A stretch of DNA of 64,000 bases from positions 124,001 to 188,000 of the forward strand of contig NZ_CP088924.1 of NCBI RefSeq assembly GCF_021545845.1, written 5' to 3'. This document shows positions 44,314 to 53,000 of the stretch, piece by piece; position 1 is the first letter of the stretch; each line of letters starts with the position of its first letter. Below the pieces are notes generated by a model. That model searched no databases. It was given only the letters and a program-made list of their open reading frames with translations, and was not told the origin of the DNA. Source of the DNA: Rhodanobacter thiooxydans. Its GTDB lineage: Bacteria; Pseudomonadota; Gammaproteobacteria; Xanthomonadales; Rhodanobacteraceae. A program made the position numbers and the translations under genes.

Positions 44314-45090
44314 CTATCCTTTCCCGGACGTCCTTATCGGCGGATTGGGCAGGGCGGGCAGTGCCGCACGCAACCGCTGCCGCCGCTCGTGAAGGTCGGC
44401 CGTTAGCGTTGGGATGACCGTTTTGGTCGACGTGCGCACGCGCGCCCCGACCACAACGGCTTCCGTTCCACCGGTGCGAACAATCTCGGTAGACGACGCA
44501 GCGATGCGGCAGAGGGGACAAGACCGGTCCGACTCATTGATACGAGAACCGGCCGCGCTCTCGCCACCGGCGGGCACGACATGGCGGGTATGGCACGCGG
44601 TACACGTGACCAGGGCAAGCGTGCCGTCCTGCAGGTGGATGGCGGCTTCGACCATCCGCTCCCAATCCAGGTCGCGTTGCGACGGAAGACAGGCGCAAAG
44701 GGAACGAATGGCGTCCAGCACGTGGACGGATAGCAATCTGGGCGCCGGGTTAAGCGCGAGCTGCCGCTCGATCATCACAAGGAACGCCGACGTCTGCTGC
44801 TGGCTGAACGCGGTCCTGAAGATGTCATCGAGACTCGTCTTGCGCCGACCCGTTTTCGCATTCCCGACGGCCTTTGCAATCCGGGTGGCGTTGCTCAGCG
44901 GCAAGCCGGTCAATTCGGCGACCAGGCTCGCGCGAATGCCGAGCACCGCCAGATCTTCAGCCTGCTGCACGTAGTTGGCGGGATGGTAGCCCGCAAGCGA
45001 CTTCGCTTGGAGCACCGTGAGCATGATTGCTGGGTCGGCCATCGACTTGGCGACCAGGCGTCGTGAACGCAGCGGGCGGCTGTTACTCAT
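44314..45090 (-). CDS. FlhC-like transfer activator (SetC/AcaC type)
   Basis: 258 residues. After an N-terminal helical region (ANYVQQAEDLAVLGIRASLVAELTGL, which resembles the FlhC LGAR...ETGLS motif) comes a four-cysteine zinc site: CTAC (163, 166) and CPLC (191, 194), matching the CxxC...CxxC zinc ligands of FlhC. FlhC pairs with FlhD to activate transcription; the homologues SetCD (SXT) and AcaCD (IncC) are master activators of transfer. The start overlaps the stop of the FlhD-like gene (ATGA), the FlhD-then-FlhC order. Assignment by motif and context, not strong overall identity. Confidence 0.72.
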   Translation of the reverse strand: MSNSRPLRSRRLVAKSMADPAIMLTVLQAKSLAGYHPANYVQQAEDLAVLGIRASLVAELTGLPLSNATRIAKAVGNAKTGRRKTSLDDIFRTAFSQQQTSAFLVMIERQLALNPAPRLLSVHVLDAIRSLCACLPSQRDLDWERMVEAAIHLQDGTLALVTCTACHTRHVVPAGGESAAGSRINESDRSCPLCRIAASSTEIVRTGGTEAVVVGARVRTSTKTVIPTLTADLHERRQRLRAALPALPNPPIRTSGKG

Positions 45091-45716
45091 CGTTGAAGCA
45101 CCGGCGAAGACGGGGGCACGTGGCAGATCGCGGCCATGCCGGCGACGGCGAGGCGGCGAGGTTCTGTAGCGCCCTGCCCTTCCAGGCCGACGGCGAGCTC
45201 AAACGCCGGTGATTCCTTCAGACGCATCGCAATAGGATAACGCGAAAGCGCGCGAATCTCCGGGAGGCGCAGGCGCCCCAGTCGGACAACCAGCGCCCTG
45301 TCCGTAAACCCAAAGACAGAAGCCGCGGCCATCGGATAGCGCTCCGCCTCGTAACGCACCAGCGTCCAGAATTGCTGCTGTAGGAACTCCAGCTCCCGGG
45401 CATAGGCGGGGTTATCCGCGAAGTACGGGTGAACGTTGGCGACCGTGGTCACCGGTGACTTCCCCGCCTCAATCGACGCGATCGCGTCTGCAACGTCGCC
45501 CTCATCCGCACGAAACGGGCAACCGAACTCGGCGAGGAGCCTTCGGATGGCTGACTGGTCGAGGCGCTCAAGAACGTAGAGCAGTCGAGCATTGCTTAGG
45601 CGGCAAACGCTTTGGGTAGCTTCCGGCGCGACGCTGGTAAGGCGGCGGACGAATGCCATCGCGCTCTCGCCATAGCTGACGAGGTCCTGAAAAAAAACCG
45701 AGTCCGTTTTGCTCAT
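45087..45716 (-). CDS. Tandem FlhD-like protein, predicted partner of the FlhC-like activator
   Basis: 209 residues. Two segments have the same layout as E. coli FlhD (AQRLIVQDKASAMFRLG, then LPQMVKLAE): residues about 9-85 (AFVRRLTSVAPEATQSVCRL, LDQSAIRRLLAEFGCPFRAD) and about 105-180 (TLVRYEAERYPMAAASVFGF, LPEIRALSRYPIAMRL). FlhD itself is 119 residues and dimeric, so this would be a covalent dimer. AGGGA before the ATG at 45716. Resemblance is by pattern and gene order; it should be confirmed by profile search. Likely top of the transfer regulatory cascade. Confidence 0.5.
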   Translation of the reverse strand: MSKTDSVFFQDLVSYGESAMAFVRRLTSVAPEATQSVCRLSNARLLYVLERLDQSAIRRLLAEFGCPFRADEGDVADAIASIEAGKSPVTTVANVHPYFADNPAYARELEFLQQQFWTLVRYEAERYPMAAASVFGFTDRALVVRLGRLRLPEIRALSRYPIAMRLKESPAFELAVGLEGQGATEPRRLAVAGMAAICHVPPSSPVLQR

Positions 45717-46143
45717 AGTTCCCTGATCGCTCGATGTAAGCAGCATGCTTTGGGGCCGGCTCAGAGTCGGCGTCCTCAGGCAGGAAGCTAGCACCACCGC
45801 GCAGGCTCCCCAAGCGTGGTCGCGGACGTATCTGCATGCGCGCGGCGGAGGAAACCCTTGCCAACGAGGCGAGCCGATTGCCCAGTGGGAGACGGCCGCA
45901 TCTGGGCATGGCGCGCATTAAGCCATCCGTGACCGCACCTAGATCGGCCGGCGGCGCAGAAACTTCAGTCGACGGTTTGCCGGGTCCGTTGGCGCGCCCT
46001 GTCAATCGCACACGGGAGCTGCCGTTGACTGCGGGCGTTCGGTGGAGCGCACCTCACTTCGGCGATCCATACGGTGTGGTCGCCTGCCATGATGCCTTAG
46101 GTATGTCCGTCATGAGTGCCAGTCGGCTTTTGCGACGACGGCG
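45717..46143. other. Intergenic region upstream of the FlhD-like gene
   Basis: 427 bases between the activator operon (transcribed left from 45716) and the end of the helicase gene. It should hold the activator promoter and 5' leader. No clear promoter boxes, operators or hairpins were recognised. A short plus-strand open frame here has unconvincing composition. Confidence 0.5.
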
Positions 46144-48156
46144 TCATATGCCCAGTGCCTCCATTGCGTTATGTGGCCACCAAAGCTCATCACGCACTCG
46201 GCTCATCGACAGGTAGATCGCACGCACTTTGCGGTCCTGGTTGCCGACGTATGGGCCGCTCGAATCGGTGGTGAAGCAGCACGGCGACATGAACACCACG
46301 CTCGATTCGATATTTCTCGTGTGTTCTAGGAGCCCAAGCGTGACGCGGTCTTGTCCACCCTGCTTCGCGACGGCGTTTGCCTCCGCGATGGATTTCGCGA
46401 GCTGCGAGGCCTCTTCAAACCCGAAGCCCTGCGCGAACAGCCGGCGCACCTTATCCTGGCCGACTGCTGCAAGGTGCTCCTCGAGTGCGTCGCGGGTCGT
46501 GATCCCAGCCAGCTCACGCCGCCGCGGTCTGTCACCAAACTTCCAGAGCGCCAGCGCGTCAGTGAGGACTTTTTGCAGCGCGCCGAAGGATGGCTCGAGC
46601 ATCGCGAAGGGCTTCCCGCTATCGCGCAAACGCATCGCGTCTGCGAACAACTGCCAGATCGACCCGTATACCCTCAAACCCGCATCCCGCACTTCGTCTC
46701 GGTTGGCGTAGGGGCGCACTCTGGTCTCGTGCTCTTTCGTGCCGCGAATGTCGTCGTCGACTAACGACTCACTATGTTTGCGGAGTACCGCCTGGATGGC
46801 AGGTATTGCTTGCTCCCCAGTGCGCACCGACTGCGCCATCGTGGCGCGTTTCATACGCTCGGTGCTGTGCTGAGCGCCTTCAAGACGCTGATAGGGGTCG
46901 CCCATCATCAACATGCCCCCCGAGTACTCGCCAAGCAACTGCTGCCACGGCGCGGAGAGATCGTGCCCCTCGTCGATCACGAGGTAGCCCATCGGAGGGA
47001 TCTTGGCCCCGCGCAACGCAAGCCACTTTGCCAAGTGATACTCCCAGATCGCGAAGGGTCGGGGCGCGTTTGCTTGAGTCGGCTCGAACATCGCGGACCA
47101 CAGGCGCTCGGCTAGAGCGGCCAGCACCGGAAGATCAGCGGCGGCGTATCCCTTGGTCACGAACAGGCTGGGGCTGATTGCCTGGTCCGGTCTCCACGCG
47201 AATGACTTAATGGCCCGAATCAGGTCGCCCATCACGACAGCCGGTGGCTTTCCCCCTACACCGCCGCGATCGATACCGATTTCGTCAGCCTGTTGGGCCA
47301 ACGACAGATGACCTGGTCCGATTCGTGGAGGTACGTAGCGCGAACCGAGCTGGCCTCGAAATTGATCAGCAGCCATCCGCGTGGCGATCTGACCGAGCGT
47401 CACGCTCACCACGTCCCGTAGACCGGTCCGCACCTTAAATGCTTCGCGGTCATCGGCTCGGAGCAACACGTGCGTCAAGCCCCCAAGTGACTCGTGGAGC
47501 GTCGTGAGAAGGTGGGTTTTGCCGGTGCCGGCGTAGCCCTGCAGATCAATGTGCTCTTCCGGCGACGCGGCCACGATGGTGAAAATGCGAGCTTGGTCGC
47601 TTGTGGATCGGACACGAACAGTCGTTCTCGCCGGGGCCCGGGCGTCGTCCGCGTCGGTCAGGCCGCTGCTGAGGTTAAAACGCGCCGCTACATCTAGCCC
47701 TACCCTGTCCGCGTGGAACGCGAAGGGGGTGACAGTGGTTCGGCATCGCTCCTGGAAAATGGGATGGAAGCGGCCACTGGGCCCGCGCCAAAATGCCTGC
47801 TCCATGGCCTCATCACTGGCCAGGATCAGTCCGGCTTCGAGGAGCTGCTCGGCGAGGTTGTCGATCAGGGGCTGACCGTGGTTTCGCCGCATCTCACGAA
47901 GCGCGTCGCCCGTCTCTGCTTCGGGCTGCTCTAGGAATAGAGCCTCCGCCTCGCTAAGCGCCTGGCAAACCTGCGTGACTGATGCGACGCCACGTCCGTG
48001 GAACATCAGCAGGGTGATCAGCGCGGCTCGCTCGATCGGGAGATCTGGCAGCGCTGCCTCCTCGAGGAACGCGCGAGTGACCCGTTCCGTGACAGGGAGG
48101 TAGACCGCGATGCGCTCGGCGTTCGCTGCTTGGCGCTGCTGTGGGCTTGAGTTCAT
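46144..48156 (-). CDS. UvrD/Rep-like superfamily 1 helicase
   Basis: 670 residues. Walker A GYAGTGKTHLL (about 206-216), Walker B YLVIDEGHDLS (near 395), motif III MMGDPYQRLEGAQ, and a C-terminal SMSRVRDELWW. The first 190 residues are an additional helical domain without recognised motifs. No TraI relaxase domain is present, so it is not the transfer helicase-relaxase. Located beside the rep-like gene, it may assist plasmid replication. The start is uncertain: the ATG at 48156 has an AGGAG about 13 bases away. Confidence 0.78.
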   Translation of the reverse strand: MNSSPQQRQAANAERIAVYLPVTERVTRAFLEEAALPDLPIERAALITLLMFHGRGVASVTQVCQALSEAEALFLEQPEAETGDALREMRRNHGQPLIDNLAEQLLEAGLILASDEAMEQAFWRGPSGRFHPIFQERCRTTVTPFAFHADRVGLDVAARFNLSSGLTDADDARAPARTTVRVRSTSDQARIFTIVAASPEEHIDLQGYAGTGKTHLLTTLHESLGGLTHVLLRADDREAFKVRTGLRDVVSVTLGQIATRMAADQFRGQLGSRYVPPRIGPGHLSLAQQADEIGIDRGGVGGKPPAVVMGDLIRAIKSFAWRPDQAISPSLFVTKGYAAADLPVLAALAERLWSAMFEPTQANAPRPFAIWEYHLAKWLALRGAKIPPMGYLVIDEGHDLSAPWQQLLGEYSGGMLMMGDPYQRLEGAQHSTERMKRATMAQSVRTGEQAIPAIQAVLRKHSESLVDDDIRGTKEHETRVRPYANRDEVRDAGLRVYGSIWQLFADAMRLRDSGKPFAMLEPSFGALQKVLTDALALWKFGDRPRRRELAGITTRDALEEHLAAVGQDKVRRLFAQGFGFEEASQLAKSIAEANAVAKQGGQDRVTLGLLEHTRNIESSVVFMSPCCFTTDSSGPYVGNQDRKVRAIYLSMSRVRDELWWPHNAMEALGI

Positions 48157-48283
48157 GGGTTTGCTCTTGCTCCTGGAAATAATCACCCAACCAACCACGA
48201 CCGCTGCCCTACCCTGGCCTCTCGCGCACGCGCACGCGAGGTGTTGGTTCTTGAAGATAAGGGTTCGTTTTGAGAACCCTGTT

Positions 48284-49480
48284 TTAGTGCACAATGGGGT
48301 GTGCATGGCCCTCCCGATGTGCCGTCGCCCCCAAGAGGCTGCGCAACGTGATGCCAGACCATTCGGATCGGTCGCTCGACCAGCCTCGCGGCTCACTCCA
48401 GCGTTTCGATTCGACGAGGCGAACACCGGCGCGGACGCCGGCGAGTACATTGCCCTGGCCCAGACCCTTGGTAGCGACCTGATACGCGATCTGGTCAGAC
48501 AGCGCAAAGGCTTGCGCTTTGGATCCGGTGATCGCTTGGAGGCGCTGAAGGGACTGCGTCAGAGCAGCGGCGAGATCAGGGCTCGCCGTCAGCTTCGCCT
48601 GCCGAGCGTGAGCGACGGCCCTCCTTGGGGCCGGCTTCTCCTCCTTGGGGAACAAGGCGCGGAAATGTTCCACCTCACGATCGGTCAGACCCCACGCTAG
48701 GTCGAGCGGAACGTCCGCGTAGCTCTTGGCCTGCATGGCGCGCATGCGGGCTTCGGAGGGTACCTTGGCGGCCATAGAGTCGTTGATGGCTTTGTCGAAC
48801 AGGAACGGGGCTGCTTTGCCTTCGGTACCGTCCTTTGGCGATTCCGCGCGGACCGGCTGGGCCGGCTGGGCCGATGTAGCGTCGGGGGCTTCGGGCAGCA
48901 CTTCGTGGTGGGCTTCGGGAATACTGTACTGAACGGTACACGAACCAGCGGCAGGGAAGGATGGCGCCGCGCACACCTCTGGATGGCCGGCCATGCTGTC
49001 GACGCCGCCGTGTCCTCCTGAGGGCCGAATATCGGCACCGTCACCGCCAAGGGGCCGGTCGGGCCCAGTTGAGCTCTCGGGGCTGCCCGGTGTCTTGCCG
49101 TCTACCAGCAGCGCGGCGGCGCCCGTGAGGCGCGTCCGAGTCGGCGCGCCGCGGTGTTTGACGGCGATACGCTTGACGAGACCTGCCGATTCCAGGCCCG
49201 AGTAGGCGGCACTGACCGCGTTGCGGTGGACGCCAAGTTGCTCAGCAACGGCAGCAACGGGCATTGCCTCAGTGGAGCTACCGCGACGAATCATGCGGGC
49301 GAGTGTGTTGAGCGCCACGCGCATCGCTGTTGCCGAGAGATTGGCGCGTGCCAGCTCGTCGCATAGTGCCGCGACGTGGGCGCGGTACTGCAGACGATTC
49401 TGCCGGCGCTCGGCGGATTTGAAGTGGACAAACGGGATGTTGCGGGCGTAGCCAGCCGACTCATGTGCGTGAGCGTGCAT
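48284..49480 (-). CDS. Candidate plasmid replication initiator, winged-helix protein
   Basis: 398 residues. A winged-helix DNA-binding fold at about residues 70-110 (EAMPVAAVAEQLGVHRNAVSAAYSGLESAGLVKRI), then a Pro/Gly linker, and a C-terminal helical domain (DREVEHFRALFPKE, LTQSLQRLQAITGSKAQAFAL). ATG at 49480 has AGGAG seven bases upstream. It lies beside a candidate antisense RNA, an array of palindromes and the par genes, the classic place for a Rep. No match to RepA, TrfA or Rep_3 was recognised, so this is based on context. Confidence 0.55.
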   Translation of the reverse strand: MHAHAHESAGYARNIPFVHFKSAERRQNRLQYRAHVAALCDELARANLSATAMRVALNTLARMIRRGSSTEAMPVAAVAEQLGVHRNAVSAAYSGLESAGLVKRIAVKHRGAPTRTRLTGAAALLVDGKTPGSPESSTGPDRPLGGDGADIRPSGGHGGVDSMAGHPEVCAAPSFPAAGSCTVQYSIPEAHHEVLPEAPDATSAQPAQPVRAESPKDGTEGKAAPFLFDKAINDSMAAKVPSEARMRAMQAKSYADVPLDLAWGLTDREVEHFRALFPKEEKPAPRRAVAHARQAKLTASPDLAAALTQSLQRLQAITGSKAQAFALSDQIAYQVATKGLGQGNVLAGVRAGVRLVESKRWSEPRGWSSDRSEWSGITLRSLLGATAHREGHAHPIVH

Positions 49481-49514
49481 GGGGTTCTCCTAAATGCAGA
49501 GACAAAACGGCCCC

Positions 49515-49542
49515 TTGACAGCGCTGTGCCCGCAATTAAGAT
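49515..49542 (+). promoter_or_regulatory. Strong sigma70-type promoter for the candidate small RNA
   Basis: TTGACA (49515-49520), a 16-base spacer, TAAGAT (49537-49542). The -35 box is consensus and the -10 box has four of six matches (TATAAT). Start predicted near 49549. It faces away from the rep-like gene. Confidence 0.75.
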
Positions 49543-49548
49543 CGTGAC

Positions 49549-49619
49549 TGCGACATCACTTGATTGCGTGGATTAGCGCTATCTGACAGAAAGCTCACCG
49601 TTGGCGCGGTGGGCTTTTT
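49549..49619 (+). ncRNA. Candidate ~70-nt small RNA antisense to the rep leader
   Basis: From a strong promoter (TTGACA, 16-base spacer, TAAGAT) to an intrinsic terminator 70 bases later, with no open frame. The rep-like gene starts at 49480 on the opposite strand, so its mRNA leader would run through this interval if its promoter lies beyond 49620. That makes this RNA a candidate counter-transcribed copy-number regulator, as in ColE2, R1 and IncB/I plasmids. The alternative is a stray transcript or an sRNA acting elsewhere. Not tested. Confidence 0.5.
49591..49619 (+). terminator. Rho-independent terminator of the small RNA
   Basis: AAGCTCACCG pairs with CGGTGGGCTT (one G-T pair) across loop TTGGCG, followed by TTT in a run of five T. 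Only 70 bases after the predicted start at 49549. Confidence 0.82.
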
Positions 49620-49711
49620 GCTTTCTGGGGATAGCCAGTTGTGAGCGGGCAGGTCGCTACGTCATGGCTGGTCCTCCCGCGTCAGGTCTGAGTTGTTCGT
49701 TCGCCCGCGAG

Positions 49712-50397
49712 TGACCCGGCCCGGGTCATAGATCCACCAGGCCAGCGGTCCGTAGAAGCCGGCGCTCTTTGCGCGCGCTCCGGCGTCACCCGAGCGGCGG
49801 CATGCAAGCCCACCCGACTCACTGACCCGGCCCGGGTCAGTCGTCCTCGCGCACGGTTGCAGCGACCCGGCGCGGGTCAGCTCAGCGAGAAAGCCGATCG
49901 TGGCCACCTCGAACAGCCGCCGGGATGCGTGCTGGTTCAAGCCTGGTGCCGAAGCGCGAGGGGAGAGTGACCCGGCCCGGGTCAGCGGCAAGACCGATGC
50001 CCAGCGAGAGCCCGTCCTCTGTCGTTTGGCGTTGTCCGCGCGTGCCCGGTAGGTGCCGACCCGGCCCGGGTCAGTCATCCCGACGCAGGGTTGCATTGAC
50101 CCGGCCTGGGTCAGTTGCTGGCGCAAGGCCGTCAGTAGCCATTCGGGCAGCCGCAGCGAGGCGTGCAGGGTCGACCCAGGCCACGAAGCGCATGCAGTGA
50201 GTGACCCGGCCCGGGTCAGCGGCAAAGCAGGCAGCCAACCCGAGCATGTCCTCGAAAGGCTGGGGGTGGCCGCACGTTGACTGTGGACGCTGACCCGGCT
50301 CGGGTCAGTGCCGCGGGACAGCGGATAGGTGCGACGCTGGGGTAGGGGCGGGGTGTAGATCTCAGGGCAATCGCCGCGCGTGACCCGGCCCGGGTCA
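49712..50397. repeat. Nine copies of a 17-bp palindrome, candidate ParB centromere or Rep iterons
   Basis: Consensus TGACCCGGCCCGGGTCA, eight-base arms around a central C. Copies start at 49712, 49823, 49863, 49968, 50057, 50097, 50202, 50291 and 50381; variants differ at one or two positions (for example TGACCCGGCCTGGGTCA at 50097). Start spacings are 111, 40, 105, 89, 40, 105, 89, 90, so the 40-105-89 block occurs twice as a degenerate 234-bp unit. The array lies between the rep-like gene and parB on otherwise non-coding DNA. Inverted symmetry favours a dimeric ParB or KorB-like binder over classic direct-repeat iterons. Confidence 0.9.
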
Positions 50398-50561
50398 GCC
50401 GACGGCCATCCTGACTGCCGAGGGGCAAAGCCCCCAACATGTCGCGCGACACCGCGGCGAGGGCAAGGAACGGAAGCGGCCCGGCTTAGCCGGAAGGCCG
50501 AATCCGGGCCACCTGACTCACCGGGGGCCGTTGGGCTCCGATTCTCCATCCCCAACAACGC

Positions 50562-50589
50562 CGAAGGCCCGGATTTCTCCGGGCCTTCG
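50562..50589 (-). terminator. Perfect hairpin after parB
   Basis: CGAAGGCCCGG and CCGGGCCTTCG form an 11-bp stem with a six-base loop, about 30 bases past the parB stop. No T-run on either strand, so it is a probable 3'-end structure rather than a canonical terminator. Confidence 0.6.
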
Positions 50590-50620
50590 TGGGGTGTTGC
50601 GAGAGGGTAGGGCAGGAGCC

Positions 50621-51658
50621 TCACCGAGGCGTCCCCTCGTGTGCACTGTGGTAGTCCGCGATCAGCTTCTTCAGCTGCTCCACCAGCTCGTCCGGCGCGT
50701 CCTTGTAGAGGACGATCGCCTTGCGGTCGTGGATCATCCTTACGGATGCGAGGGCCTTACCCGCAGTCGCCACGATAGACGCGCTGCTGTTGATGCCGGT
50801 GAGGCGCTTGTATACGTCGGTGGGCTTGAGGTTGTCCCGAGCCCGGAGGCTTTGAGCTTCCTCGGCCACTGCCGCCGCGTTGCGGCCGCAGGCGTCGAGC
50901 AGGGGCTTGATCCAGTTGGAGCGGATCGCCCGGGGATCACGAAAGGCCGAGATCACAATCTCCGGCAGCTCGCCGTATGCGATTAGGCGCTGCAGGACAG
51001 CGAAGGGCTCATTCAGCGCCTCGGCCATCTTTCGCATACTGGGGAACTTGCCTTCCTTGAGGAGGAGGGCGTAGTGCCGACCTTTCTCGAAGTGGGATAG
51101 ATCCTTGCGCCCCTTGTTCTCCGTGACCATCGACACGACCAGCTGCTCGTCCGACAGCTCGCGGACAAAGCAGAAGAAGTCGAGGCCGGCGGTCAGGCAT
51201 GCGCGATGCCGGCGATGGCCGGCGGCAAGCTCGTAGTCGAAGTCCGGGTCGCCCTGGATGGGGCGGACTATGCCTGGCTCCGAATTACCACCGGTGCTTT
51301 TAATCTCATCCACAAAGGCGAGGAATTCCTCGTCTTCGAAGGCCTTGGGATGGCGGTCAGCGTAGGCGCTGGGGCGCACCCGCGCCGGGTCCACCTTGAT
51401 GGCAACGTCGCCCGAGGCAAACTTCGCCTTCAGTTCATCGGCTTCGTGTCGCGCGACCGCGGCTTCCCGCTGGGCTTCTTCGAGCTGCGCATCGAGCGAC
51501 TTGTTGCCCGTATCCAGTACCTTGCCGACGAACCCGGTGACCCGCGGGGACGCAGGGCTAGGCGCTGCGGCGGGCTCGACGGCGGGATCTGCGTTGCGCT
51601 TCGCGGCGGCATTAAGAATGCCATCTACAAGCGCGCTGGTCTTCTTACCCGCGGCCAT
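50621..51658 (-). CDS. parB: Partition protein ParB
   Basis: 345 residues. The ParB/Srx CTPase motif AAGHRRHRA at 145-153, with an N-terminal coiled linker (LEEAQREAAVARHEADELKAKF) and a helix-turn-helix block (PSMRKMAEALNEPFAVLQRL) that would bind the centromere, followed by a dimerisation tail. ParB loads on parS-like sites and spreads as a CTP clamp. The neighbouring palindromes are the natural candidates. The start overlaps parA's stop by 14 bases. Type Ia-like layout together with parA. Confidence 0.93.
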   Translation of the reverse strand: MAAGKKTSALVDGILNAAAKRNADPAVEPAAAPSPASPRVTGFVGKVLDTGNKSLDAQLEEAQREAAVARHEADELKAKFASGDVAIKVDPARVRPSAYADRHPKAFEDEEFLAFVDEIKSTGGNSEPGIVRPIQGDPDFDYELAAGHRRHRACLTAGLDFFCFVRELSDEQLVVSMVTENKGRKDLSHFEKGRHYALLLKEGKFPSMRKMAEALNEPFAVLQRLIAYGELPEIVISAFRDPRAIRSNWIKPLLDACGRNAAAVAEEAQSLRARDNLKPTDVYKRLTGINSSASIVATAGKALASVRMIHDRKAIVLYKDAPDELVEQLKKLIADYHSAHEGTPR

Positions 51659-53000
51659 GACTCACCTCCAATGCAGCGTCCTCGGGGTGGGGCGTGCCGG
51701 CGGCTATGCCCGCAGCAGCCTCGCGCGCCAAGCGCTCCAGCTCCAGCATTTCGGCGACCACCGCCGGATCCTCCTTAGCGAAACCGGAAGCCCACGCGGC
51801 ACGGATGGCATTGACGACCTTACCGCCCAGTTCGGCATACGCCAGGCGTGCCTGGCGCAGCCCGCGGCTATCAACATCGCTCGGTGTTGCCTCCCAGACG
51901 GACATCTGGCGCGCGAGGGCATTGGGAATCGCAGTGGTGTCAGGGATGCCAGCCTCGCTGAGGTGCCGCCCGAACGCTTCCTTCGAAAGGCTCTGAATCA
52001 CCTCGGAGGACTGGCTGCGGTTCTTCACGCGGTTGTGCACGAACATCACTGGTGCCCACTGGCGCTCGGGGTCGCCGGCGCGGTTGGCCAGGCTCTGGAG
52101 GCCAGAGCTGGCCATCGCGCAGAATGCGGCCGTTGCCTTGAAGTCAGGGGAGGCCGGTGGCACCGGAATGATCATGCCGTCGGCCGCCCACATCGTGGCC
52201 AGCGCGGCAAATGAAAAGGCAGGGGCTCCGTCGATCAGCACGATGTCGTAGTTGTGCTCCACCGTGCGAATCGCGCGATCGACGCAGGCGTAGAAATCCC
52301 GGGCTGCCGGCAGCCGCTCCATGAAGGCTGCAGTGATGTCGAAGTCCGCACCGATCATCTCCAGGTTCGCCGGCACGATGTCGAGCCCATCGATGTGGGT
52401 CTTGAGCGGCGACAGGGTGATCTGGTTGAACAGGTCCTGCGAGCTGACGCTGTTGAGCGCCGGCAACAGGGTGTGCTGCGGATCCACGTCCTCGGGGGAG
52501 AAGCCGAACATGGTGGAAAGCGAACCCTGTGGGTCCGCGTCGATCACCAGGGTGCGCCAGCCATACAGGGCGAAGAAGCCCGCGAGGTTGAAGCATGTCG
52601 ACGTCTTGGTGGAGCCACCCTTGAAATTGAAGCAGCCAAGGCGGATCGCACGCGAGCCTTTAGGGCGTCGCGGCGCCACGCCCAGCTCTTGCATCATCCG
52701 GTGCATTTCCGCGAGTGTCAGCGGAAGCTGCGGCAGGGTTCCCTTGGTTTCGGCGGCAGGATCGTAGGACTCAAGCGTATGCTTGTTCGCACGGCGCCAC
52801 TCACGCACCTGGCGGTCGTTCAGTCCGGTGATCTCGAGTAGGTCGGACGTGCGGAAGTTACGAAATGACCGGTTTTCAGCGGTGCCCGCCACTTCAGCGT
52901 ACGCCGCCGACATTCGGTTGATCGCGTCAGCGATGTCGCTCAAAGCCGATGCGGTCATCGGCAAGGCGAGGGCTGCCGCGTGAGGAGAGTTCGGAGCCAT
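51645..53000 (-). CDS. parA: Partition ATPase ParA with N-terminal HTH (type Ia)
   Basis: 451 residues. Deviant Walker A FNFKGGSTKTST (about 125-136), Walker A' VIDADPQGSLSTMFGF, Walker B IVLIDGAPAF. The N-terminal 110 residues hold a helix-turn-helix (DLLEITGLNDRQVREWRRANK), as in P1 and F ParA/SopA, which use it for autorepression. ATG at 53000; the open frame upstream is not supported. A 19-bp tandem repeat upstream (53075-53112) would suit its operator. Confidence 0.95.
   Translation of the reverse strand: MAPNSPHAAALALPMTASALSDIADAINRMSAAYAEVAGTAENRSFRNFRTSDLLEITGLNDRQVREWRRANKHTLESYDPAAETKGTLPQLPLTLAEMHRMMQELGVAPRRPKGSRAIRLGCFNFKGGSTKTSTCFNLAGFFALYGWRTLVIDADPQGSLSTMFGFSPEDVDPQHTLLPALNSVSSQDLFNQITLSPLKTHIDGLDIVPANLEMIGADFDITAAFMERLPAARDFYACVDRAIRTVEHNYDIVLIDGAPAFSFAALATMWAADGMIIPVPPASPDFKATAAFCAMASSGLQSLANRAGDPERQWAPVMFVHNRVKNRSQSSEVIQSLSKEAFGRHLSEAGIPDTTAIPNALARQMSVWEATPSDVDSRGLRQARLAYAELGGKVVNAIRAAWASGFAKEDPAVVAEMLELERLAREAAAGIAAGTPHPEDAALEVSHGRG

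Noticed and set aside
45717..46143. A short plus-strand gene (45836-46216) in the intergenic region
   Set aside because: It has no ribosome binding site, has a low-complexity arginine/serine-rich translation and overlaps the helicase end.
46144..48156. TraI-type relaxase-helicase
   Set aside because: Helicase motifs are present but there is no relaxase domain (no HUH motif or MOBH HD motif); the relaxase must be outside the window.
49712..50397. CRISPR array
   Set aside because: Repeats are 17-bp perfect palindromes with unequal spacings of 40 to 111 bp and partly duplicated spacers; no cas genes except the isolated Cas4-like nuclease far away.
49662..50624. A 320-codon minus-strand open frame across the palindrome array
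   Set aside because: Its sequence consists of repeated DPGRV/LTRAGS peptides encoded by the palindromes themselves, with no ribosome site or domain; the array is better read as protein-binding DNA.
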